Part shown: positions 24,442 through 32,942 of the stretch, piece after piece
Layout: each line of letters starts with the position of its first letter
Numbering within the stretch: the stretch's first letter is position 1
NCBI GenBank assembly: GCA_020850615.1
Contig: JADZEI010000004.1
Span: forward strand, 62,001-126,000
DNA: 64,000 nt
Source of the DNA: Dehalococcoidia bacterium
GTDB taxonomy: Bacteria; Chloroflexota; Dehalococcoidia; Tepidiformales; Tepidiformaceae
Direction: 5' to 3'
The notes under the pieces: generated by a model
Database searches by the model: none
What the model saw: the letters and a program-made list of their open reading frames with translations, nothing else
Told to the model about the DNA's origin: nothing
Position numbers and translations under genes: made by a program

Positions 24442-26490
24442 GTGCTCACCCGGCCATTCGCACGCGCGCCCCGCACGGCGGCTATCATCGTCGTATGCGT
24501 CGCAATTCTCGCGCTCGCAGCCGGGGCCTTCTGGATGGCGTCTGATCGCCGCAGCGGCAGCTCCCCGGGCGCCCCGGACCCGGGCCAGTCCTGGGCCGGC
24601 ACCGACCCCGCGCCCGAATTCGCCGCCGGCCTCACCTGGTTCAACGTCGAACGCCCGCTCACCATGGCCGCCCTCCGCGGCAAGGTCGTCATCCTCGACT
24701 TCTGGACGCTCGGCTGCATCAACTGCCAGCACGTCATCCCCGACCTACATCAGCTCGAAGCCGAGTTCGGCGATGCCCTCGTCGTCGTCGGCGTCCATTC
24801 CGGCAAGTACGCTGCCGAGCACGATGACGAGAGCATCCGCGAGGCCATCGGCCGCTTCGGCCTCCACCATCCCGTCGTCAACGACCCCGACTTCAGCGTC
24901 TGGGAGACGTACGGCGTGCACGCCTGGCCGACCCTCTACATCATCGACCCCGCCGGCAACATCGTCGGCAGCCACGCCGGCGAAGGCGTCTACGAGCTCT
25001 TCGCGCCCATCGTCGGCTCGCTCGTCACCGAGTTCGAGGCGAAGGGCCTCGTGAGCCGCGACCCGCTGCCGCTGAACCTCGAAGCCGCCACCACCTCCGC
25101 CGTCCTCGCCTACCCCTCCGATGTCGCCGCCGACGCCGCCCGCGACCGCCTCTACATCGCCGACGCCGGCCACAACCGCATCCTCGTCGCCGACCTCTCC
25201 GGGCGGCTCCTCCAGGCCGTCGGCACCGGCGAAGAAGGCTTCGCCGACGGCCTCCCTGGCGAAGCGACCTTCCGCCAGCCCCAGGGCATCGCCCTCTCCA
25301 GCGACGGCGCCACCCTCTACGTCGCCGACACGCGAAACCACGCCGTCCGCGCCATCGACACCGCCACGGGCGAAGTCACCACCCTCGCCGGAACCGGCAA
25401 GCAGCTCGATCGCATGCCCGTGGGCGACGCTGCCGCCGCAAAGACCGCCCTCGCCTCGCCCTGGGACGTCCTCGCCGCCGGCGATTCGCTCTTCGTCTCC
25501 ATGGCCGGCATCCACCAGCTCTGGCGCATCGACCTCCCCGCGAAGACCATCAGCGTCTTCGCCGGCACCAGCCGCGAGGGTATCCAGGACGGCCCCCGGC
25601 TCGCCATGGCCACCCTCGCCCAGCCCGCCGGCCTCGCCAGCGACGGCGACTACCTCTACTGGGTCGACCCCGAGTCCAGCAGCCTCCGCCGCGTGCCCAT
25701 CGCCGGCCCCGAAGGTGGCGTCGAGACCATCGTCGGCACCGGCCTGTTCGACTACGGCGACGAAGACGGCCCCTTCCCGTCCGCAAAGCTGCAGCACCCC
25801 CAGGGCCTCGCCGTCGAAAACGGCATGCTCTTCGTCGGCGACACCTACAACCACAAGGTCCGCGCCATCGACCTCGCCCAGCGCAGCGTGTTCACCGCCG
25901 CCGGCGCCGGCACCCGCGGCTGGGACGACGGCGCCGCGAACCTCGCCCGCTTCGATGAGCCAGCCGGCCTTACTGCCGCCAACGGCCGCATCTACATCGC
26001 CGACCAGAACAACCACCTCGTCCGCGTCCTCGATACCGCCACCGGCGCCGTCTCCACGCTGCTCCTGTCGAACCTCGGCGTGGCGACCGCCAGCGCACCC
26101 GGCCGCACACTCACCGAGTCGTTCGAGCTCCAGTCCGTCGCGCCCGGCGCAGGCCTCATGGCCGTGATCATCGAATCCCCCGCCGGCTACCACCTGAACA
26201 GCTCCGCGCCCTCGTCGCTCACCCTCCGGTCGTCGAACCCGGCCGTCTTCGAGCCCGGCGAATCTGAGCTCACCTGGGCCAGCGACGAGTCGTCCGTGCG
26301 CTTCCCCGTGCCTGTCATCGCCACCCCCGGCGAAGCCACCCTGACCGCCACCGCCTCCGTCTACTACTGCCGCGAAGGCGAAGAAGCCCTCTGCTTTATC
26401 CAGCGCATCGAAGCCACCCTGCCCGTCCGCGTCGCCGCTGGCGAATCCGGCGAGGTCCGCCTCCAGCTCGTCCTCCCCGAGACCCCCTGA
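24442..26490 (+). CDS. Membrane-anchored thioredoxin-like protein with NHL-repeat propeller
   Basis: 682 residues. A signal anchor (about 12-33) is followed by a thioredoxin/TlpA-like domain with the redox pair CINC (Cys92, Cys95) in LDFWTLGCINCQHVIPDL. A six-bladed NHL propeller follows (about 215-545; repeats such as LYIADAGHNRILV, LYVADTRNHAVRAID, LFVGDTYNHKVRAID), then a C-terminal beta domain with a Cys pair (YYCREGEEALCF). The order matches the NHLRC2 family. It probably acts outside the membrane in thiol chemistry. GTG start with a leaderless promoter signal. Confidence 0.9.
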   Translation: MLTRPFARAPRTAAIIVVCVAILALAAGAFWMASDRRSGSSPGAPDPGQSWAGTDPAPEFAAGLTWFNVERPLTMAALRGKVVILDFWTLGCINCQHVIPDLHQLEAEFGDALVVVGVHSGKYAAEHDDESIREAIGRFGLHHPVVNDPDFSVWETYGVHAWPTLYIIDPAGNIVGSHAGEGVYELFAPIVGSLVTEFEAKGLVSRDPLPLNLEAATTSAVLAYPSDVAADAARDRLYIADAGHNRILVADLSGRLLQAVGTGEEGFADGLPGEATFRQPQGIALSSDGATLYVADTRNHAVRAIDTATGEVTTLAGTGKQLDRMPVGDAAAAKTALASPWDVLAAGDSLFVSMAGIHQLWRIDLPAKTISVFAGTSREGIQDGPRLAMATLAQPAGLASDGDYLYWVDPESSSLRRVPIAGPEGGVETIVGTGLFDYGDEDGPFPSAKLQHPQGLAVENGMLFVGDTYNHKVRAIDLAQRSVFTAAGAGTRGWDDGAANLARFDEPAGLTAANGRIYIADQNNHLVRVLDTATGAVSTLLLSNLGVATASAPGRTLTESFELQSVAPGAGLMAVIIESPAGYHLNSSAPSSLTLRSSNPAVFEPGESELTWASDESSVRFPVPVIATPGEATLTATASVYYCREGEEALCFIQRIEATLPVRVAAGESGEVRLQLVLPETP

Positions 26491-26564
26491 CCCAGCGCCG
26501 GTTTGTTGACACCCCGTCGCGGCGCCGCCGATGATGCCTCGAAGTAAATACCGGGGGTGCCTCC

Positions 26565-26816
26565 ATGGCTGTTCGCGGCTATGTCCTGATCGAAACCGAC
26601 GTTGGTAAGGCCAAGGCCGTGGGCGGCGCCATCCAGGAGTTCACCTTCCCCGGCGCACGCGTCGTCGTCGTCGACACCGTCACCGGCCCCTACGACGTCA
26701 TCGTCCAGCTCGAAGCCGACGACCTCGACACCCTCGGCAACGCCATCACCGAGGCCGTCCAGAAAGTCTCCGGCGTCCAGCGGACTACGACCTGCCTGGC
26801 GGTCCGGCTCGCCTGA
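26565..26816 (+). CDS. Lrp/AsnC ligand-binding (RAM) domain protein, stand-alone
   Basis: 83 residues consisting only of the effector-binding alpha-beta domain of Lrp/AsnC regulators (YVLIETDVGKAKAVGGAI, then GPYDVIVQLEADDLDTLG). The DNA-binding helix-turn-helix is absent. Such SraA-like proteins bind amino acids or join full-length Lrp proteins to tune them. It has a GGGGGTG-type ribosome site before ATG 26565 and sits 55 bases before moeA. Confidence 0.85.
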   Translation: MAVRGYVLIETDVGKAKAVGGAIQEFTFPGARVVVVDTVTGPYDVIVQLEADDLDTLGNAITEAVQKVSGVQRTTTCLAVRLA

Positions 26817-26822
26817 ACGCGC

Positions 26823-26867
26823 GGCCCCGGTTCGCTAAGCTGAGCGCAACATCTCGCAGCCGGGGCC
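26823..26867 (+). promoter_or_regulatory. Inverted repeat covering the moeA translation start region
   Basis: GGCCCCGG (26823-26830) and CCGGGGCC (26860-26867) can form an 8-bp stem whose 3' arm ends four bases before the moeA ATG. It could mask translation or act as an operator; there is no match to a Moco riboswitch that I can see. Confidence 0.35.
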
Positions 26868-26871
26868 AACC

Positions 26872-28158
26872 ATGACCTTGCCGTTTTCCGACATGATCCC
26901 CGTCGAAGAGGCGCGGGACCGGATCCTCTCGTTCTTCCACCGGCTCGAACCCGTCCGCGTGCCCGTCCTCGACTCGCTCGGGCAGGTGCTCGCCGCCGAC
27001 GTCATCGCCCCCTTCGACATCCCGCCGCTCGACAACACCGCCATGGACGGCTACGCCGTGCGCGCCGCCGATACCACCGGCGCCACCGAAGCGGACCCGC
27101 GCGAGCTCGCCGTCATCGCCGACCTCGCCGCCGGCTACGTCCTCGACACGCCCGTCGGCCCCGGCGAAGCCGTCCGCATCATGACCGGCGCCCCCATGCC
27201 CCCCGGCGCCGACTCCGTCGTCCCCTTCGAAGAGACCGACGAGACCCTGCGCGAAGTCGGCGAGGCCCCCACGAAGGGCGACCGCGTCCGCGTCTTCAAG
27301 GCCGCGAACCCGGCCGCGAACATCCGCTTCCGCGGCGAAGACGTGAAAGCCGGCCAGGTTGTCATCGCCGCCGGCCGCGTCGTCCGCCCGAGCGAAGTCG
27401 GCGTCCTCGCGAGCCTGGGCATCACCGAGGTCGTCGTCTATCGCCGCCCCGTCGTCGCCATCCTCTCCACCGGCGACGAGATCACCGAGCCCGGCCAGCC
27501 GCTCCTCCCCGGCCGCATCTACGACGCCAACGCCTACAGCCTCGCCGCCATGGTCAAGAAGTTCGGCGGCGAGCCCATGCTCCTCGGCATCGCCCACGAC
27601 ACCGTCGAAGACCTCACCGCGAAGCTCCGCCAGGGCTTCGCCGCCGACATGATCGTCACCAGCGCCGGCGTTTCCCGCGGCGACTTCGACGTCGTCAAAG
27701 ACGTCCTCGCCCGCGAAGGCGCCATCGACTTCTGGACCGTGCGCATGCGGCCCGGCAAGCCCCTCGCCTTCGGCGCCTTCAACGCCGGCGACGGCCGCCG
27801 CGTGCCCCACCTAGGCCTCCCCGGCAACCCCGTCAGCTCCATGGTCTCGTTTGAGCTCTTCGGCCGCGCCGCCATCTTCACCATGCTCGGCCGCCACGAC
27901 TGGGAGCGCCCCATGGTCCGCGCCATCACCCGCGACCGCGTGCGCAACCCCGACCCCCGCCGCTTCTACGCCCGCTGCATCGTCACGAAGGGCGAGGACG
28001 GCGCCTGGTACGCGAACCTCACCGGCCCCCAGGGCAGCGGCATCCTCACCAGCATGAGCGCCGCCAATGCCCTCGCCGTCATCCCCGAAGACACCACCCT
28101 CGCCGAACCCAACACCGAAATCGACGTCCTCATGCTCGACTGGGACCACGCCCCGTAG
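26872..28158 (+). CDS. moeA: Molybdopterin molybdenumtransferase (MoeA)
   Basis: 428-residue enzyme that inserts molybdate into adenylylated molybdopterin, the last common step of molybdenum cofactor synthesis. Conserved pieces: PPLDNTAMDGYAVRA, MTGAPMPPGADSVVPFEET, LSTGDEI, IYDANAYSL, SAGVSRGDFDVVKDVL and GLPGNPVSSMV, ending in the beta-barrel domain IV. No MogA or other Moco gene is adjacent. A likely user, the sulfite-oxidase-like protein, lies at 34.4 kb. Confidence 0.96.
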   Translation: MTLPFSDMIPVEEARDRILSFFHRLEPVRVPVLDSLGQVLAADVIAPFDIPPLDNTAMDGYAVRAADTTGATEADPRELAVIADLAAGYVLDTPVGPGEAVRIMTGAPMPPGADSVVPFEETDETLREVGEAPTKGDRVRVFKAANPAANIRFRGEDVKAGQVVIAAGRVVRPSEVGVLASLGITEVVVYRRPVVAILSTGDEITEPGQPLLPGRIYDANAYSLAAMVKKFGGEPMLLGIAHDTVEDLTAKLRQGFAADMIVTSAGVSRGDFDVVKDVLAREGAIDFWTVRMRPGKPLAFGAFNAGDGRRVPHLGLPGNPVSSMVSFELFGRAAIFTMLGRHDWERPMVRAITRDRVRNPDPRRFYARCIVTKGEDGAWYANLTGPQGSGILTSMSAANALAVIPEDTTLAEPNTEIDVLMLDWDHAP

Positions 28159-28164
28159 CACGCC

Positions 28165-28720
28165 CTCAGTGGGGCGCTATCAGTAGCGCACTATCACTAG
28201 CGCGCCATCAGTAGCGCGCGCGTAAGCAAGCGCCCGGCCGCGCACGAGCACCCACGCCCCGCGCCAGCGCGCGACACACCATCAGTGGCGCGACCAACAG
28301 GGAGCGCTCCGCCGCACCCCTGCATCCCCCGCCCGGAGCCAGCACGAACCGCCCCGCAGGGCCACCACGACCCCGGCGGGGGGCGACCCCGCCGCGCAGC
28401 GGTAGTCCCGCCGAGCCCAGCCTCGGCGGCGCGCCAGCCCAACCCATGCCCCGCGGCAGCCCTCCACCACCGCCACACCCCCGAGCTCGGCAGCGCCGCG
28501 CCCGCTCGGCTCGCCCGCCACTCCCCACGCCCCCGGGCCCCCCTCGACCGGCCGCCCCACCACGGTATACGCCCCGAACAGGTGAGCCGGTGCCCCTCGT
28601 GGGCACGGGCGTCAGCCCAACCCATGCCCCGTGGCAGCCAGCCACGCGAGGGCAGCAGCGAAGCGCCCGCCCGGCTCGCGTCCCCCACTCCCCCCGCCCC
28701 CGGCGCCCCGCGCGCGTCCA
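28165..28720. repeat. Interspersed repeat cluster, C-rich, no gene
   Basis: About 670 bases between moeA and the next gene hold diverged copies of the window's repeat family: several CAGTAGCGCGC units (28180-28225), a block near 28401-28465 (GCCGAGCCCAGCCTCGGCGG followed by CCCAACCCATGCC) nearly identical to 35053-35114, and another copy at 28600-28680. Open frames across it are compositional. Confidence 0.8.
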
Positions 28721-28827
28721 ATCGCACCGTCGGATGTACTCTCTACGAAACGGCCCGCTTCTCCGGAACGCCGTTCGCGGTCCACAGTTCCAGCAACTCA
28801 GCAGGGCTAACCGCCGGGATTCTCGCC

Positions 28828-29112
28828 ATGATTCAAATCGATCGCGTCACCGACCGCCAGATAGCCACCGCTGTACGGCGGACGCTCCGGTCCGGGCTGC
28901 ACGCCGACATTCTGCGCGACTTCCTGGCCGGGATCGACTGGTCGACCCGCGCCACCGCCCGCCCCGGCACCATCGCCACGCTCAGCAACCTCGAAGGCTG
29001 GACAACCGCCTTCGACGAAGGCGACCTTCCCGAGTCGCAGTTCGTATCCCGCCTCTCCGCCCTCCTTCAGTTTCCCAAAACGCGACAACACCTGTCGCAA
29101 GTTTCTCAGTAG
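28828..29112 (+). CDS. Hypothetical protein, 94 residues
   Basis: Small, soluble, mostly helical-looking protein (MIQIDRVTDRQIATAVRRTL...) that I do not recognise. ATG 28828 is chosen because upstream residues in this frame come from the repeat cluster. There is no good ribosome site. Codon use is less GC-extreme than in neighbours, as in the zinc-finger gene 34 bases downstream with which it may be co-transcribed. Confidence 0.55.
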   Translation: MIQIDRVTDRQIATAVRRTLRSGLHADILRDFLAGIDWSTRATARPGTIATLSNLEGWTTAFDEGDLPESQFVSRLSALLQFPKTRQHLSQVSQ

Positions 29113-29145
29113 AATCCGGCCCAACACTAGATTGCGGAGTGTTGA

Positions 29146-29952
29146 ATGGAGCGCTTTTTCAGGACGACGCCCGACGGGTTCATGATCGACTTCGAGGATC
29201 GCCCCCCGCCTCTCCCGTTCCTTGTAACTTGCGCCGAGTGCGGCGGGCGTATGGACTACGGCCTACTGGCCAGCCACAAGCAGCGGATGCACCCGCAGGC
29301 GCAGTCGCCGGTTATCCCCGGTACGACAGGTCGTCACGAGCCCGTACGCTCTGAATCGGACTCCCCGTCGAGCACTTCAGTCGGTTCAGGCCCGTCGATC
29401 AATGCCTATTTCGGCGTTCGGACGCCGCGACGGCACGATCCCACTCCGTGCCCGTTCTGTTCGCTCAAGTTCGTCCGGGACCTGACGGCGCACCTCTCGG
29501 CTGCGCATCCGGAACGAGTCAAGAAGACCGTCCCTGCTAGCCCATCTCGGCACCCGCTGCCTGCAAACAACAGAGCACAGCTTCGCCGCGCGGGATGGAC
29601 CACCTGTCCCAAATGCAAGTGCGAACTGCGGTCAGAGCGGCTGGACCGACATGTCCAGCGAGTCCATTCAGCAACACCGGCCGCAGGCCGAACACCGACG
29701 CAGTCCGGTGGCCAAAAGGAGCGATCTCGTCCAGCCCCGAAGGGCTCTAGGTCGCCCTGGAGTGGCCGTCGAGATACGGAACCACGTAAAGGTGCCCCCC
29801 AATCGGCCCAAGAACGCGCCCAGGGCAACGCGCTGCTTCCGTTCATCGCCCGCGAGAACGGCCGCTTCGGCTCACACCCGGTCCACGACGACTACAGCGA
29901 GGAATCCTGGGATTTCAACGACAACGACCGGTGGGACAGCAGCAGCGAGTAA
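29146..29952 (+). CDS. Protein with three C2H2-type zinc-finger motifs
   Basis: 268 residues. Three classical fingers are visible: C29/C32/H44/H49 (CAECGGRMDYGLLASHKQRM), C102/C105/H116/H121 (CPFCSLKFVRDLTAHLSAAH) and C154/C157/H169/H174 (CPKCKCELRSERLDRHVQRV). They are joined by Ser/Pro-rich disordered linkers, and the tail is acidic (NDNDRWDSSSE). Bacterial C2H2 fingers are usually single (Ros/MucR); three spaced fingers are unusual. GGAG precedes the ATG. Less GC-biased codons and the position next to the ssrA 3' end suggest acquired DNA. Function unknown; nucleic-acid binding is plausible. Confidence 0.75.
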   Translation: MERFFRTTPDGFMIDFEDRPPPLPFLVTCAECGGRMDYGLLASHKQRMHPQAQSPVIPGTTGRHEPVRSESDSPSSTSVGSGPSINAYFGVRTPRRHDPTPCPFCSLKFVRDLTAHLSAAHPERVKKTVPASPSRHPLPANNRAQLRRAGWTTCPKCKCELRSERLDRHVQRVHSATPAAGRTPTQSGGQKERSRPAPKGSRSPWSGRRDTEPRKGAPQSAQERAQGNALLPFIARENGRFGSHPVHDDYSEESWDFNDNDRWDSSSE

Positions 29953-29993
29953 CCAATCAACGTCGCTTCGCCCAAACACACCACCACACGCAA

Positions 29994-30023
29994 AAACGGG
30001 GCCTCGCGGCCCCGTTTCTTCTC
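29994..30023. terminator. Bidirectional terminator between zinc-finger gene and tmRNA
   Basis: A 10-bp perfect stem AAACGGGGCC/GGCCCCGTTT with loop TCGC (29994-30017), followed by CTTCTC on the plus strand and by TTTTGCG on the minus strand. It serves both converging transcripts. Confidence 0.85.
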
Positions 30024-30029
30024 TGGGTT

Positions 30030-30389
30030 TGGTGGAGACGCGGGAGAGTTGAACTCCCGGTCCAGCAAGGTTTGGCTCCGAATTATCCTACAGGCTTTCC
30101 CACCAATTAGGGTCTCGTCAGCTGCCTTCGGAGGTGGTCCACGCGTCAGCTAACCAGCCGATGAGTCTTTTGTGGAGGCTATCGGCGTCCTTCCACAGCA
30201 TCCCGGCATTGCGACGTCCATTCCCAACCCCACCGGGCCGAGAGTCGAGATGGACGGCCTCACTTAAGCAGCGAGAGCGAGTTGGCGATTATTGCCAGTT
30301 GTTTTTCGGCCGCCTGATTTACGAGGGTGACAGCCAACCTCGGCCTGCTATCCGGCTACCACAGCCCCCTGTCGATTCCCATCGTCCCC
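30030..30389 (-). ncRNA. ssrA: tmRNA (SsrA)
   Basis: 360-nt transfer-messenger RNA on the minus strand. The 5' end GGGGACG pairs with CGTCTCC before A and an encoded CCA (30030-30032 complement); the T arm GGGAG..GTTCAA..CTCCC is clear. The tag frame ends at TAA (30264-30266 complement) and the ten codons before it (30267-30296) read GNNRQLALAA, a typical ANN...LALAA-type degradation tag; whether resume begins at GGC or further upstream is uncertain. It rescues stalled ribosomes with SmpB. Confidence 0.95.
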
Positions 30390-30420
30390 ACGAGATTCAC
30401 CGGTCGCCCGGCGTGCACCC

Positions 30421-30449
30421 ATCATAGCACATCCGTTCGCACCCCGGAA
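30421..30449 (-). promoter_or_regulatory. Promoter of ssrA
   Basis: Minus-strand TATGAT (30421-30426) with a TG-containing extended -10 and a weak TTCCGG 17 bases upstream. Transcription would start about 25 bases before the mature 5' end, leaving a leader for RNase P. Confidence 0.6.
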
Positions 30450-30469
30450 CCCCCGTTATGACGCCCACT

Positions 30470-31933
30470 TCAGTCCAGGTGCGCCCGTGCCGTCCGCAGC
30501 CGTTGCAACGCCCGCTGCCGCCCCAGCAGCGCCATCGAATCGAACAGCGGCAGCCCCTGCGCCTTCCCCTGCTCCGCCACGTACAACACCGGGATGAACT
30601 TCCGCAGCTTGAGCCCCAGCTCCCCCTCCAGCCCCCGGATCGCCGCCTCGATCGCGTCCCGCGTCCAGCCGTCCTCAGAAAGCCCGTCCAGCGTCACCAG
30701 CGCAGCATCCAGGATCCGCACCGCCTCCGCCTCCCCGCCCGCCCGCTCCACCAGCACCGCCGGCGCATACTCCGGCGCTTCGTACCCGAACAGGAACGCC
30801 ACCGTGTCCGCGATGTCTGAGAGCTTCGCCGTGCGCTCCTGCAGCAACGGCGCCGCCGCCGCGATGACCTCCGCGTTCACCGGTCGCGCCACCGTGTCCG
30901 GCAGCCCCCGCTCGCACCACTCCGCCACCGTCGCCCGCCACGTCTCCGGCGCCATCTCCCGGATGTAGTGCCCGTTCAGGTAGTCCAGCCGCTGGATGTC
31001 GAACACCGCCGGGTTCGAAACCACCCGCTCGATCGAAAAGCTCCGCAGCAACTCCTCCGGCGGGATGATGCTCGTCTTGTCGTCCAGCGACCACCCCAGC
31101 ATCGCCAGGAAGCTCAGCATCGCCTCCGGCAGGTACCCGTTCTCCCGGTAGTCCAGCAGCGCCGTGTCGCCCGTCCGCTTGCTCAGCTTCTTCCCGTCCG
31201 GACCCAGGATCAGCGGCAGGTGCGCGAACAGCGTCGGCGTGTGGCCCAGCGCCTCGTACAGCTGCAGGTGCTTTGGCGCGCTCGGAAGCCACTCCTCGCC
31301 GCGCAGCACGTGCGTGATCCGCATGTCCACGTCGTCCACGATCAGCGCCAGGTGATACGTCGGGAACCCGTCCGACTTCAACGCCACGAAGTCGTCTTGC
31401 AGCCGGTTCTCGAACACCACCTCGCCCCGGACCAGGTCGTTCAGCGCCGTCTGGCCCTCCTTGCGCATCGCGAACCGGACCACATGCTTCTCCGCCCGGC
31501 CCCGCGCCTCCGATTCGGCCGCCGTGATGCCCCGGCAGAGCCCGTCGTACCCCGGCGGCTGCTTCTGCGCCGCCTGCTCCGCCCGCATCGCGTCCAGCCG
31601 CTCCGGCGTGCAGAAGCACCGGTACGCCCGCCTCGCCGCGATGAGCTGGTCCGCCGCCGCCCGGTACAGGTGCAGCCGCTCCGACTGCACGTACGGCGCG
31701 TGCGGCCCGCCCACGTCCGGCCCCTCGTCCCACTCGATCCCCAGCCAGCGCAGGCTCTCCATAATCCGGCCAACGGATCCCGGCACGAGCCGGTTCTGGT
31801 CCGTGTCCTCCACCCTGACCAGGAACTGGCCGCCGTTCGCGCGGGCCAGCGCCCACGCGAAGATCGCGGTACGGATGTTGCCAACGTGCGGGTCCCCGGT
31901 CGGACTCGGGGCATAACGGGTTCGGACAGTCAT
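30470..31933 (-). CDS. gltX: Glutamate-tRNA ligase
   Basis: 487-residue class I synthetase. The HIGH-type motif is PSPTGDPHVGNIRTA (residues 10-24) and the KMSKS-type motif is KKLSKRTGD. Also present are the VEDTDQNR and RGEEWLPSAPKHLQLYEALG segments, and a C-terminal helical anticodon-binding domain. ATG 31933 begins directly at TVRTRYAPSPTG; upstream frame is rejected. It is downstream of lspA and rluD on the same strand, 52 bases from rluD, so probably co-transcribed. Confidence 0.96.
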   Translation of the reverse strand: MTVRTRYAPSPTGDPHVGNIRTAIFAWALARANGGQFLVRVEDTDQNRLVPGSVGRIMESLRWLGIEWDEGPDVGGPHAPYVQSERLHLYRAAADQLIAARRAYRCFCTPERLDAMRAEQAAQKQPPGYDGLCRGITAAESEARGRAEKHVVRFAMRKEGQTALNDLVRGEVVFENRLQDDFVALKSDGFPTYHLALIVDDVDMRITHVLRGEEWLPSAPKHLQLYEALGHTPTLFAHLPLILGPDGKKLSKRTGDTALLDYRENGYLPEAMLSFLAMLGWSLDDKTSIIPPEELLRSFSIERVVSNPAVFDIQRLDYLNGHYIREMAPETWRATVAEWCERGLPDTVARPVNAEVIAAAAPLLQERTAKLSDIADTVAFLFGYEAPEYAPAVLVERAGGEAEAVRILDAALVTLDGLSEDGWTRDAIEAAIRGLEGELGLKLRKFIPVLYVAEQGKAQGLPLFDSMALLGRQRALQRLRTARAHLD

Positions 31934-31985
31934 CCGCCGATTGTCGATTGGCCACCGGGCAATGTCGATCCGGCGGCTCCCCGCG

Positions 31986-32942
31986 TCACTCCGCCGCGGC
32001 CAGCTCCGGCGCGCACGGCTCCGCGTACCGCGCCGCCGCATCTGTGAGCTCGAGCTCCGCCGCCGTCGCCACCATGTCCCCGGGCAGCGCCGCCGTAACC
32101 GTCAGCGTCCCGCCCGCCGGGTGCGGGACCGAAAGCCGCCACGCATGGAGCTGCTGCCGCCCCGGGCCGCCCTTCCCGTACACCCGGTCGAACCGCACCG
32201 CACACTCGATCGCCGCGAGGTGTACGCGCACCTGGTGCGTCCGGCCCGTCTCGAGGTCTACCTCCAGCAGCGCATGCCCCCGCTCCGCGCCCACCACTTC
32301 GTACCGCGTCCGAGACATCCGCCCACCCTTGCCGATCATCATCCGCGTCCGGTCCGCCGGGTGCCGTGCGATCGGCGCCTCGATGACCGCCTTCGCCTTG
32401 TGCGGCACCCCGTCCGTAATCGCCACGTACGTCTTGCTCGCCGCCCGCTCCGCGAACGCCGCGCTCAGCGCCATCTGCGCCGCCGGCGTCTTCGCCAGCA
32501 CCAGCACGCCGCTCGTATCCTTGTCCAGCCGGTGCACGATGCCCGGCCGCTCGGCATCGAACGCCCGCGCCAGCTCCGGGTACCGCGCCAGGAACCACGT
32601 CGCCACCGATGGCCCGAGGTCGCCCGGCGCCCCGTGCGTCGCCAGCCCCGCCGGCTTGTCGATCGCCAGCAGCTCGCCGTCCTCGTACAGCACGGGCACA
32701 TCGACGCTCACCGTGGGCGCGTCATGGTCCGTCTCCGGCACGACGACGACCACCAGGTCCCCGGCCGCCACCTGCCCCGACTTCCGCACCGCCGTGCCGT
32801 TTACCGAGACCTGCCCGCCTTCGATCAGCCGCTGCACCCGCGCCCGGCTGAGGTCGCTGTACGCAGCAGCGACCACCGCATCGACACGGCCCGGCGCGGG
32901 AGCTACGAGTTCTCGCCGTCCGGTTCCGTTTTCGTTTCCCAC
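31986..32942 (-). CDS. RluA/RluD-family pseudouridine synthase
   Basis: 318 residues: N-terminal S4 RNA-binding domain (VDAVVAAAYSDLSRARVQRLIEGG) and the catalytic domain with GIVHRLDKDTSGVLVLAKT, where Asp of RLDKDTSG attacks the uridine. It makes pseudouridines in 23S rRNA or tRNA. The GTG chosen at 32942 overlaps the end of lspA by about 40 bases; no ATG fits, so the start is tentative. lspA-rluD order is widely conserved and supports the call. Confidence 0.9.
   Translation of the reverse strand: MGNENGTGRRELVAPAPGRVDAVVAAAYSDLSRARVQRLIEGGQVSVNGTAVRKSGQVAAGDLVVVVVPETDHDAPTVSVDVPVLYEDGELLAIDKPAGLATHGAPGDLGPSVATWFLARYPELARAFDAERPGIVHRLDKDTSGVLVLAKTPAAQMALSAAFAERAASKTYVAITDGVPHKAKAVIEAPIARHPADRTRMMIGKGGRMSRTRYEVVGAERGHALLEVDLETGRTHQVRVHLAAIECAVRFDRVYGKGGPGRQQLHAWRLSVPHPAGGTLTVTAALPGDMVATAAELELTDAAARYAEPCAPELAAAE

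Noticed and set aside
28285-28827. N-terminal extension of the 94-residue gene to 275 residues
   Set aside because: The extra residues are translated interspersed repeat, Pro/Ala/Arg-rich and without domain features.
29953-30030. Attachment-site duplication of the ssrA 3' end
   Set aside because: No second copy of the tmRNA 3' sequence was recognised between 28.1 and 30.0 kb, and no integrase is present.
30560-32050. Plus-strand frames opposite gltX and rluD
   Set aside because: Arg/Pro-rich antisense frames; synthetase and pseudouridine synthase motifs lie on the minus strand.
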